Origin: CBDUBH01 sp965365345
GTDB lineage: Bacteria; Bacteroidota; Ignavibacteria; Ignavibacteriales; SURF-24
Length of the DNA stretch: 55,280 bases
Assembly (NCBI GenBank): GCA_965365345.1
Contig: CBDUBH010000010.1
Coordinates: 1 to 55,280 of the forward strand
Reading direction: 5' to 3'
The position numbers were made by a program, and so were the translations under genes. Each line of letters starts with the position of its first letter. The stretch's first letter is position 1. Positions 8,398 through 15,947 of the stretch are shown here, piece after piece. The notes beneath the pieces were generated by a model. It saw only the letters and a list, made by a program, of their open reading frames with translations, was not told the origin of the DNA and searched no databases.

Positions 8398-10494
8398 ATG
8401 ATTATGAAAAAAGCACTGAGTTTATCATTTATATTAGCGTTGTTTGTGTTTCTGCCTTTTTCGGCAAAAAATATAGAAAGCAGTTTTGCATTTGCAAAAG
8501 ATGATTCGTTAAAAGTTTTGGTGCCCGAAGATCAGCATCAAAAATCGGATCTTTTGATAATGACTTTACTTTCGCGCTATCATTATAAAAAATTTGATGT
8601 AAACGATTCGCTTTCATCGGTTGTTCTGGATAATTTGATAGAATCCCTCGATTACAGCCGGATGTATTTTTTGGCTTCTGATATTAATGAATTTGAAAAA
8701 TACCGCAATGAACTTGACGATAATTTAAAGATTGGTAAACTTCAGCCGGCATTTGATATTTACAACAGATTTCTTGAAAGATTACAAACAAGAGTAACAT
8801 ACATAAATCAAATTTTGGATACGGAATTTGATTTTTCGAAAGATGAATTTTATCAGACCGATAGAAAAAATGCTCCATGGGCAACAGATGAAAATGAATT
8901 AAATGAGATCTGGCGCAAACGTTTGAAAAATGAAGCCCTTAATTTGAAAATTGCCGGTAAAGAGTGGAAAGATATTTCCGAAACTTTGAAAAAAAGATAT
9001 TCTAATTTTCAAAAAAGAATGTTCCAATCAAACAGCGAAGATGTTTTTCAACTTTATATGAATCAATTTGCCGAAGCAATTGATCCGCATACAAATTATT
9101 TTTCGCCGAAAACTTCCGAAGATTTCAAAATTAATATGAGCCTTTCTCTAGAAGGAATCGGAGCAACTTTAAGCACGGAAGATGATTACACAAAAGTTGT
9201 TGATCTGGTTGTCGGCGGTCCTGCCTTTAAAAGCAAAGCAATTCAAAAAGGCGATAAAATAATTGGAGTTGCGCAAGGTGCCGAAGGTGAAATGGTTGAT
9301 GTTATCGGCTGGAGAGTTGATGAAGTTGTAAAATTGATACGCGGTCCGAAAGGTTCAACTGTTAGATTGCAAATTATGCCATCGAGCGGAGGAGCAAGCG
9401 CAATTCCGAAAGAAGTAAAAATCGTTCGCGATAAAATAAAACTTGAAGAACAAGCCGCTAAAAAAGAAGTGATCGAAACAAATGTGAACGGAAATCCTTA
9501 TAAACTCGGCGTTGTAAAAATTCCGACTTTCTATTTTGATTATGAGTCACAACGCAGAGGAGATCCGGATTATAAAAGTACGACAAAAGACGTTCGCAAA
9601 TTGATAAAAGAACTTGAGAAAGAAAAAGTTGACGGAATTATAATTGATCTTAGAAATAACGGCGGCGGCTCACTTCAGGAAGCTATTGAATTAACAGGAC
9701 TATTTATAAAAGATGGACCGGTTGTTCAGGTAAGAAACAGCGATGGCTCGGTTGATGTTGGCGAAGATCCCGATCCCGATATGGTTTATGACGGCCCGCT
9801 TGCAGTAATGGTAAACAGATTCAGCGCATCTGCAAGTGAAATTTTTGCCGGAGCAATTCAGGATTACGAGCGCGGATTGGTTGTCGGGGAAACAACTTTC
9901 GGAAAAGGAACAGTTCAAAATTTGATAAACCTGAATAGATTTGCTACACGCAGCAACGAAAAATTAGGCGAATTAAAATTAACGATAGCAAAATTTTACA
10001 GAATTGATGGCGGAAGTACTCAGCATCGCGGCGTAATTCCGGATCTTAAATTGCCATCTGCAATTGATACAACCGAATATGGCGAAAGTACTGAAAATAG
10101 CGCACTTCCATGGGATAAAATTCAAAGCGCCGATTATGAAAGTTACGGAAACATAAGCCAAATAATTCCGGAATTGGAAGAAATGCATAAAAAACGTGTT
10201 AGCAAAGATATTGAATTTAAAAATCTTGAAGATGAAATTTCCGATTACAGAGAAAAGAAAAACCGGAAAGAAATTTCGCTAAATGAGGATATAAGAAAAA
10301 AAGAACACGAAGCCGAAGAACAGAAAAAAATTGAAAGACGCAATTTGAACAGCGAAATTGCAGACCTTGAAATTCTTGAAGGTGAAGAAGTTGAAACGTC
10401 AGAAAAAAAAGCAAAAGATGTTTTGTTAAAAGAAACGGCTAATATTCTTACTGATATGATTTTGCTTTCGGAAAATAAATACACTAAAGAATAA
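8398..10494 (+). CDS. prc: Tail-specific (C-terminal processing) protease, S41A
   Basis: A periplasmic serine protease of 698 residues that degrades or trims proteins marked by their C-terminus. It has an N-terminal signal (MIMKKALSLSFILALFVFLPF), a helical N-terminal domain, a PDZ domain near 235-325 (LEGIGATLSTEDDYTKV), the S41 core and a long charged helical C-terminal extension as in E. coli Prc. The catalytic dyad is seen as Ser478 in RFSASASEIFAGA and Lys503 in TFGKGTVQ, 25 residues apart as in E. coli (Ser430/Lys455). Either ATG 8398 or 8404 could start it; a TTG at 8386 lies inside the likely promoter. It is monocistronic, with a terminator behind it. Confidence 0.95.
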   Translation: MIMKKALSLSFILALFVFLPFSAKNIESSFAFAKDDSLKVLVPEDQHQKSDLLIMTLLSRYHYKKFDVNDSLSSVVLDNLIESLDYSRMYFLASDINEFEKYRNELDDNLKIGKLQPAFDIYNRFLERLQTRVTYINQILDTEFDFSKDEFYQTDRKNAPWATDENELNEIWRKRLKNEALNLKIAGKEWKDISETLKKRYSNFQKRMFQSNSEDVFQLYMNQFAEAIDPHTNYFSPKTSEDFKINMSLSLEGIGATLSTEDDYTKVVDLVVGGPAFKSKAIQKGDKIIGVAQGAEGEMVDVIGWRVDEVVKLIRGPKGSTVRLQIMPSSGGASAIPKEVKIVRDKIKLEEQAAKKEVIETNVNGNPYKLGVVKIPTFYFDYESQRRGDPDYKSTTKDVRKLIKELEKEKVDGIIIDLRNNGGGSLQEAIELTGLFIKDGPVVQVRNSDGSVDVGEDPDPDMVYDGPLAVMVNRFSASASEIFAGAIQDYERGLVVGETTFGKGTVQNLINLNRFATRSNEKLGELKLTIAKFYRIDGGSTQHRGVIPDLKLPSAIDTTEYGESTENSALPWDKIQSADYESYGNISQIIPELEEMHKKRVSKDIEFKNLEDEISDYREKKNRKEISLNEDIRKKEHEAEEQKKIERRNLNSEIADLEILEGEEVETSEKKAKDVLLKETANILTDMILLSENKYTKE

Positions 10495-10521
10495 GATCGA
10501 ATTTATTGATCAATAAATTTC

Positions 10522-10553
10522 AAAAGCGGAATTTTTCAAATTCCGCTTTTTTA
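10522..10553 (+). terminator. Terminator of prc
   Basis: A perfect stem AAAAGCGGAATTT / AAATTCCGCTTTT (10522-10550) with a TTC loop, running into a T tail, 27 bases after the prc stop. Confidence 0.92.
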
Positions 10554-10646
10554 TTTCTATAAAAACTTCACACTAAATTTTCCGGTATTTTTTTTAGGCA
10601 AATAATTTTTGTTAATTTTGGAATTATTAAAAATTAAATTCTGAAA

Positions 10647-10718
10647 ATGACCGGAATTCACTCCGTTAAAAAATATTTAAATCAAAACTGGAATTGGCTT
10701 ATTCCTTTTTCGCTATGA
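10647..10718 (+). CDS. Tiny ORF (23 aa), possible gene remnant
   Basis: A 23-codon frame (MTGIHSVKKYLNQNWNWLIP...) ending in a TGA that overlaps the next ATG as ATGA. The aromatic hydrophobic end suggests the start of a membrane protein. With the following small ORF it may be a decayed, frameshifted membrane gene; merged across the overlap, the two read as one plausible hydrophobic segment. I do not recognise it and coding status is uncertain. Confidence 0.3.
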   Translation: MTGIHSVKKYLNQNWNWLIPFSL

Positions 10719-10858
10719 GTTTTTTCAATCTGCAGGCGTGGGATAAATATATTCTTGATGTTGAAATTGTAACTTTAATTTCGCTTGCGTTCTATTTGAA
10801 AAATTCAGACCTACAACATGAAAATATTTTGCACAAAAATGAAGTTCAAAAAATATGA
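10715..10858 (+). CDS. Tiny ORF (47 aa), possible gene remnant
   Basis: A 47-codon frame with one possible membrane helix (IVTLISLAFYL) and a polar tail. It starts in an ATGA overlap with the ORF before it and ends in another ATGA overlap with the 393-residue membrane protein after it. Two successive ATGA junctions suggest translational coupling. They could also be leftovers of a longer disrupted membrane gene. No homologous family is recognised. Confidence 0.35.
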   Translation: MSFFNLQAWDKYILDVEIVTLISLAFYLKNSDLQHENILHKNEVQKI

Positions 10859-12036
10859 TAAAATTTTTAAAAGTGAATTTTGATTTGATCTTATTGATCT
10901 TTTTGATGTTTATAGCCTCGCTTAGAGCAGTTTTCAAATATTTGCCTTATCCTTTTTTGATCTCGATCTTACTGGCAATTTTTATTTCCGGTTTTGTTTT
11001 TTTGCTTTTCAAAGTTGAAAAAGTTAAAGGATTTATAAATGAATTTGCAGGATCAAAATTTGGAAAAATATTTATTGGTGGTGTAGTTTTAATTTTGATT
11101 ATTGTTTCGTATGTTATTTATCCGATTGCCGATGCGAGAAAATTAATTGGAGCCGGCTCTTCTGCAGATGATGCAATTATTGAATCTGTAAATCAGCTTT
11201 TTATAAGCGGGAATTTTTACGATGCTAATCTTCCCAAAGATACTGCGATAAGTCCGGGACCCGGATGGATTTTTCTAAACATTCCTTTTGTTCTGGCAAA
11301 AAGTTATTTCCTATTGACTCCGTTTTACATTTTGCTCGCAGTTTTTTTTACACAATTTATTTTAAAGGATTTAAGATTTGCCATCGTTTTTCTTTTAACA
11401 CTTTGCGGAACAATTTTATTCTGGGATTTAACAGTTACCGGGCACGATCTGATCGCAATTTCAATGTGTTTTGTAATAATAGTTTCGGGAGTTTTTAAAT
11501 TTACTTCCGAAAATAATAAAGATATAAATTTAAGTTTGATTATATTCTCGATTTTTACGGGATTGATCTCGACTTCAAGAATCGTATTTATTTTTCTTCC
11601 GGTTTTGATTTTATTGCTTACTGCAAAATTCAATTTCAAAAGATCATTTTTGATTTTTGTAATTTCAATATTCACCGCTTTATTATTTCATTTGTATTTT
11701 TATCTTCAGAGTGAATTTTATCAGCCGTTACATTTAATTTCACGCGGCGATAGAAATGTGGGAATTTTTATAATTTTATTAGGAATGATTATTACTGCCG
11801 TTACGGGAATTTTTGCAATTAAAAAAATTGAACTAAATCTTGAAAGTTTTTTCAAGTGGTTTTTTGCCGCGTTATTTGTTCCGCTGTTTTTTATTTCGTT
11901 TGGGGAGTTTTTAAGCTTCGATAAAAATTTTGCAAAATGGGAAGGCGCAAATTATCTGATACCGGCTTTTCCATTATTGATTATGTTTTTATTTATAAAA
12001 TATTACGGTTTAAAAAAAGAATTGCAGAACGGTTAA
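10855..12036 (+). CDS. Polytopic membrane protein, GT-C glycosyltransferase-like
   Basis: A 393-residue integral inner-membrane protein with about ten hydrophobic segments. After the first three helices comes a polar extracytoplasmic loop (about 95-140) that includes DAIIESVNQLFISGNFYDANLP and SPGPGW. This layout recalls GT-C type lipid-linked-sugar glycosyltransferases, which carry acidic residues in the first large loop, but no decisive motif is present. It overlaps the preceding tiny ORF by four bases. A hairpin spans its stop codon (12022-12049). Function is not established. Confidence 0.6.
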   Translation: MIKFLKVNFDLILLIFLMFIASLRAVFKYLPYPFLISILLAIFISGFVFLLFKVEKVKGFINEFAGSKFGKIFIGGVVLILIIVSYVIYPIADARKLIGAGSSADDAIIESVNQLFISGNFYDANLPKDTAISPGPGWIFLNIPFVLAKSYFLLTPFYILLAVFFTQFILKDLRFAIVFLLTLCGTILFWDLTVTGHDLIAISMCFVIIVSGVFKFTSENNKDINLSLIIFSIFTGLISTSRIVFIFLPVLILLLTAKFNFKRSFLIFVISIFTALLFHLYFYLQSEFYQPLHLISRGDRNVGIFIILLGMIITAVTGIFAIKKIELNLESFFKWFFAALFVPLFFISFGEFLSFDKNFAKWEGANYLIPAFPLLIMFLFIKYYGLKKELQNG

Positions 12037-12205
12037 AACCATTCTGCAAGGAAGGTAAGGTAATAAAGAAACTTTTTCAAAATTTATGATGCATGATTTT
12101 TGGATTTGCGCCCATGAAATATCATGCATCTTTACTCATCCCATTAAAAAAAATCCTACAATGCGGCTTGTAAATTTCAAACCGCATTGGGCTTCTCTCC
12201 CCAAA
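12022..12205 (+). ncRNA. Structured non-coding stretch with successive hairpins (candidate RNA element)
   Basis: Three or four hairpins follow one another. The first is TTGCAGAA(c)GGTT / AACC(a)TTCTGCAA at 12022-12049, straddling the stop of the membrane-protein gene. The second is a perfect 10-bp stem, GATGCATGAT (12088-12097) with ATCATGCATC (12121-12130). The third is AATGCGG-c-TTG with CAA-a-CCGCATT at 12160-12188. A shorter TTGGG / CCCAA hairpin follows. None is followed by a good T run, so these are not ordinary terminators. It could be a small RNA or a processed 3' UTR. No known RNA family is recognised; the strand is not proven. Confidence 0.4.
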
Positions 12206-12473
12206 ACTAAGGTTTCTTCAAAATCAATTTTCTTAAAAAATTAAACTCTTTATATATATAACGCACGAGAAACCGAGTTGTTACAAAAAAAAATAAAAAA
12301 TTTTAAAAAATATTTTAAATCTTTTTGAAAGTTTGATTTTTACGCTTAAAATAAGTCGGATATGTAAAAATAAATTTTCATTTAAATTAAAAAAGTAAAA
12401 TACTTTGCCAAAAAAATGTTAAATTACAACATTATTTAACCCGCTTTTTATAATCTAAAATCGGAGGAATTTA
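12206..12473 (+). other. AT-rich leader region upstream of sdhC
   Basis: About 270 bases of very AT-rich sequence with no ORF. The motif gagttgttacaaaa near 12269 could be part of a control site, but I cannot assign it. The region ends in a strong SD (ggagg, 12464-12468) for sdhC. Confidence 0.35.
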
Positions 12474-13145
12474 ATGGGTTGGTTTAGCGCTACCTTGAAT
12501 TCATCTTTAGGAAAGAAATACGTAATGGCTCTTTCCGGGTGGTTCCTGCTTATTTATTTAGTTATTCATCTTTTCGGTAACAGTTTTTTGTATGTTGGTC
12601 CCGAAGCCTTTAATATGTATGTTTATACTTTAACTCAATCGGGCTTGCATTATATAATTCAGGTTATTGAAATTGTTCTGTTTTTAGGTTTTATAATTCA
12701 CGCTTATGAAGGCATAAAACTTTCAATTGAAAATTGGAAAGCACGTACAAACAGATATGCCGTAAAACCGAAAGATCCGCAAAGTACAATTGCTTCTAGA
12801 ACAATGTGGTTCACTGCATCAATCATATTTATCTTTTTGGTAATTCATCTTCAAAATTTCTGGTATTTGTATAAATCAGGTGCAATAAATCAAACTTTTA
12901 CAATGTATGATGCGGTCATCGAAACTTTTGCAAATCCGGTTTATTCTGCAATTTACTTAATAGCAATGTATTTATTAGGATTTCATTTGTGGCACGGATT
13001 TCAAAGTTCGTTTCAATCAATGGGATTGAATCATTCTAAATACAGATCGCTTATAGTTTGGGCAGGAAGAATTTATACGATAATTATAACTTTAGGTTTT
13101 GCATCATTCCCGATTTATTTTTATTTCTTTCATGGGAGGCAGTAA
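12474..13145 (+). CDS. sdhC: Succinate dehydrogenase/fumarate reductase cytochrome b subunit
   Basis: A 223-residue inner-membrane haem-b anchor of the Bacteroidota/Epsilonproteobacteria single-subunit type, which binds haem and quinone for complex II. Five membrane segments are visible. Candidate haem-ligating histidines lie in LVIHLFGN (His32), IIHAYEG (His76), LVIHLQN (His125) and GFHLWHGFQ (His171, His174). A strong SD (cggagg) precedes the start. sdhA begins directly at the stop codon, so sdhCAB forms a tight operon. Confidence 0.95.
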   Translation: MGWFSATLNSSLGKKYVMALSGWFLLIYLVIHLFGNSFLYVGPEAFNMYVYTLTQSGLHYIIQVIEIVLFLGFIIHAYEGIKLSIENWKARTNRYAVKPKDPQSTIASRTMWFTASIIFIFLVIHLQNFWYLYKSGAINQTFTMYDAVIETFANPVYSAIYLIAMYLLGFHLWHGFQSSFQSMGLNHSKYRSLIVWAGRIYTIIITLGFASFPIYFYFFHGRQ

Positions 13146-15059
13146 ATGGCAATTTTAGATTCAAAAGTTCCCGAAGGAAAACTTCAGGATAAATGGACAA
13201 ATCATAAATTTAATTTGAAACTTGTTAATCCGGCAAATAAAAGAAAATACGATGTTATTGTTGTCGGAACCGGACTTGCAGGCGCATCTGCTGCCGCAAC
13301 TTTAGCCGAACTTGGTTATAATGTAAAAGCATTTTGTTATTCGGATTCTCCACGCCGCGCGCATTCAATTGCCGCACAAGGCGGAATTAACGCTGCAAAA
13401 AATTATCAAAATGATGGTGATAGTGTTTACAGATTATTTTACGATACAATTAAAGGCGGCGATTACCGTGCGCGCGAAGCAAATGTTTACAGATTAGCTG
13501 AAGTTGCCAATAATATTATTGATCAATGCGTTGCGCAAGGTGTTCCTTTTGCGCGCGAATATGGCGGATTGCTTGACAACCGTTCTTTCGGCGGCGCGCA
13601 AGTTTCCAGAACTTTTTACGCAAGAGGACAAACGGGACAACAATTATTACTCGGCGCTTACAGCGCTTTAAGCAGACAGATAGGTTTAGGAAAAGTTAAA
13701 ATGTATCCGCGTCGTGAAATGCTTGAACTTGTTGTAGTTGACGGAAAAGCCCGCGGAATTGTTGCGCGAAATTTAATTACCGGCGAACTTGAAAAATATT
13801 CGGCGCACGCAGTTTTACTTGCAACCGGCGGATACGGAAATGTTTATTTCCTTTCAACAAATGCGATGAATTCAAACGGAACAGCTGCTTGGCGCGCTCA
13901 TAAAAAAGGCGCGTACTTTGCAAATCCGTGCTTTACGCAAATTCACCCGACTTGCATTCCCGTTCACGGTGAATATCAATCAAAATTAACTTTAATGAGC
14001 GAAAGTTTGCGTAATGATGGAAGAGTTTGGGTCCCGAAAAAAGCCGGCGATGACAGAAAACCGAATGACATTCCCGAAGAAGATAGAGATTATTTTTTAG
14101 AGAGAAAATATCCTTCATTCGGAAATTTAGTGCCGCGTGACGTAGCTTCAAGAAATGCAAAAGAAGCATGTGATGAAGGTAAAGGAGTCGGTGAAACTAA
14201 ATTAGCTGTTTATCTTGATTTTGCCGATGCAATAAAAAGAATGGGTAAAAGCGTTGTTGAAGAAAAATACGGAAATCTTTTCCAAATGTATGAAATGATC
14301 ACCGCGGAAGATCCTTACAAAGTTCCGATGAAAATTTATCCCGCAATTCACTATACAATGGGCGGACTTTGGGTTGATTATAATTTGATGAGCACAATTG
14401 ACGGACTTTTCGTTTTAGGCGAAGCAAACTTTTCGGATCACGGTGCAAACAGACTTGGCGCAAGCGCATTGATGCAAGGTTTGGCTGATGGATATTTTGT
14501 AATTCCTTATACAGTTGGCGATTATCTTGCAAAAAATAAGTTCGAAGCCGTAAATACCGAGCATCCTCAATTTGCCGCGGAAGAAAAAGCAGTAAGAGAA
14601 ATGATCAACAAATTAATCTCTATAAATGGAAAACGCACTGTTGATGATATTCATAAAGAACTCGGCAAAGTTATGTGGGATTATGTTGGAATGGCTCGAA
14701 ATGCTGAAGGCTTAAAAATTGCGATCCAAAAGATCAAAGAGATTCGCGAAGAATTCTGGAAAAATGTTAAAGTTACCGGAACTTCCGAAGATCTTAATCA
14801 AGTTTTGGAAAGAGCCGGAAGAGTTGCCGACTTTTTGGAAATGGGCGAATTAATGGCGATGGACGCATTAAATAGAAACGAATCTTGCGGCGGGCATTTC
14901 CGCGAAGAATACCAAACCGAAGAAGGCGAAGCAAAACGTAACGATGAAGAATATACTTACGTTGCTGCTTGGCAATTTAACGGAATCGGAAATTGGACGC
15001 TTCACAAAGAAGATCTCGTTTTTGAAAATGTACAACCAACGCAGAGGAGTTATAAATAA
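13146..15059 (+). CDS. sdhA: Succinate dehydrogenase/fumarate reductase flavoprotein subunit
   Basis: A 637-residue FAD-carrying catalytic subunit on the cytoplasmic face that interconverts succinate and fumarate. The dinucleotide-binding motif VVGTGLAGASAA lies near 39-50. The covalent-FAD histidine is His73 in RRAHSIAAQGGINAA. The substrate region QIHPTCIP and the FAD-contact segment GEANFSDHGANRLGASAL are both present. Length and motifs fit the Bacteroidota branch. It starts immediately after the sdhC stop with the SD gggagg inside sdhC, and its stop overlaps the sdhB start by one base (TAATG). Confidence 0.97.
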   Translation: MAILDSKVPEGKLQDKWTNHKFNLKLVNPANKRKYDVIVVGTGLAGASAAATLAELGYNVKAFCYSDSPRRAHSIAAQGGINAAKNYQNDGDSVYRLFYDTIKGGDYRAREANVYRLAEVANNIIDQCVAQGVPFAREYGGLLDNRSFGGAQVSRTFYARGQTGQQLLLGAYSALSRQIGLGKVKMYPRREMLELVVVDGKARGIVARNLITGELEKYSAHAVLLATGGYGNVYFLSTNAMNSNGTAAWRAHKKGAYFANPCFTQIHPTCIPVHGEYQSKLTLMSESLRNDGRVWVPKKAGDDRKPNDIPEEDRDYFLERKYPSFGNLVPRDVASRNAKEACDEGKGVGETKLAVYLDFADAIKRMGKSVVEEKYGNLFQMYEMITAEDPYKVPMKIYPAIHYTMGGLWVDYNLMSTIDGLFVLGEANFSDHGANRLGASALMQGLADGYFVIPYTVGDYLAKNKFEAVNTEHPQFAAEEKAVREMINKLISINGKRTVDDIHKELGKVMWDYVGMARNAEGLKIAIQKIKEIREEFWKNVKVTGTSEDLNQVLERAGRVADFLEMGELMAMDALNRNESCGGHFREEYQTEEGEAKRNDEEYTYVAAWQFNGIGNWTLHKEDLVFENVQPTQRSYK

Positions 15060-15829
15060 TGCAAAGCGGAAAATTGAATTTAACTTTGAAAATTTGGCGT
15101 CAAGCAAATAAAAATGCCGTTGGTAAATTCGTTGAATATAAAGTTACTGATGTTTCAACCGATTCATCTTTCCTCGAAATGCTTGATGTGCTTAATGAAA
15201 ATTTACAACTAAAAGGCGAAGAGCCCGTTGTTTTTGATCACGATTGCCGCGAAGGAATTTGCGGTGCCTGCGGATTAGTAATTAACGGAAGACCGCACGG
15301 ACCGTTAAAAGGAATTACAACCTGCCAGCTTCACATGCGCCATTTTAACGATGGTGATACAATTACAATTGAACCTTGGCGCGCAAATGCTTTTCCTGTT
15401 GTAAAAGATTTACTTGTCGATAGATCCGCATTTGATAAAATAATGCAATCAGGCGGATTTATTTCGATAAATACCGGTGGCGTTCCAGATGCAAACGCAA
15501 TTCCGATTCCCAAAGAAATTGCTAACGTTGCAATGGATGCTGCTGCTTGCATCGGCTGCGGAGCCTGTGTTGCCGCCTGTAAAAACGCCTCGGCAATGCT
15601 TTTCGTTTCGGCAAAAGTTTCGCATCTCGCGCAACTTCCGCAAGGACAATCAGAAAGATTTGAACGCGTTGAAAATATGGTAAAAATTATGGATGAACTC
15701 GGATTCGGAAGCTGCACAAACACTTATGCGTGCGAAGCCGAATGCCCGAAAGAAATTTCCGTTAAACACATTGCAAAAATGAACAGAGATTATTTGGCTG
15801 CAAAATTAAAATCAAATTTAGTGCACTAA
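15059..15829 (+). CDS. sdhB: Succinate dehydrogenase/fumarate reductase iron-sulfur subunit
   Basis: A 256-residue electron-transfer subunit linking SdhA to the haem-b anchor. The [2Fe-2S] ligands are in CREGICGAC (Cys63, 68, 71) with Cys89 in TTCQLHM. The ferredoxin-type cluster ligands are Cys164, 167, 170 and 174 in CIGCGACVAAC, with Cys219, 225 and 229 in SCTNTYACEAECPK. It overlaps sdhA by one base, and a terminator follows, closing the operon. Confidence 0.97.
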   Translation: MQSGKLNLTLKIWRQANKNAVGKFVEYKVTDVSTDSSFLEMLDVLNENLQLKGEEPVVFDHDCREGICGACGLVINGRPHGPLKGITTCQLHMRHFNDGDTITIEPWRANAFPVVKDLLVDRSAFDKIMQSGGFISINTGGVPDANAIPIPKEIANVAMDAAACIGCGACVAACKNASAMLFVSAKVSHLAQLPQGQSERFERVENMVKIMDELGFGSCTNTYACEAECPKEISVKHIAKMNRDYLAAKLKSNLVH

Positions 15830-15877
15830 ATTTATTTGATGTAAAATCGCCGAATATTTCGTAACTTAAAAAATTAA

Positions 15878-15910
15878 AGTCCCGGTTTTTAAAATCGGGA
15901 TTTTTTATTT
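15878..15910 (+). terminator. Terminator of the sdhCAB operon
   Basis: The stem TCCCG-g-TTTT / AAAA-t-CGGGA (15880-15900) is followed by TTTTTTATTT, 50 bases after the sdhB stop. Confidence 0.85.
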
Positions 15911-15947
15911 TATATTTAAAAATTAAGTAAGAATAATTAAATAAAAT

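Noticed and set aside
12022..12205. Known structured RNA (RNase P, tmRNA, SRP RNA)
   Set aside because: The diagnostic conserved motifs of these RNAs are absent and the region is too short for the first two.
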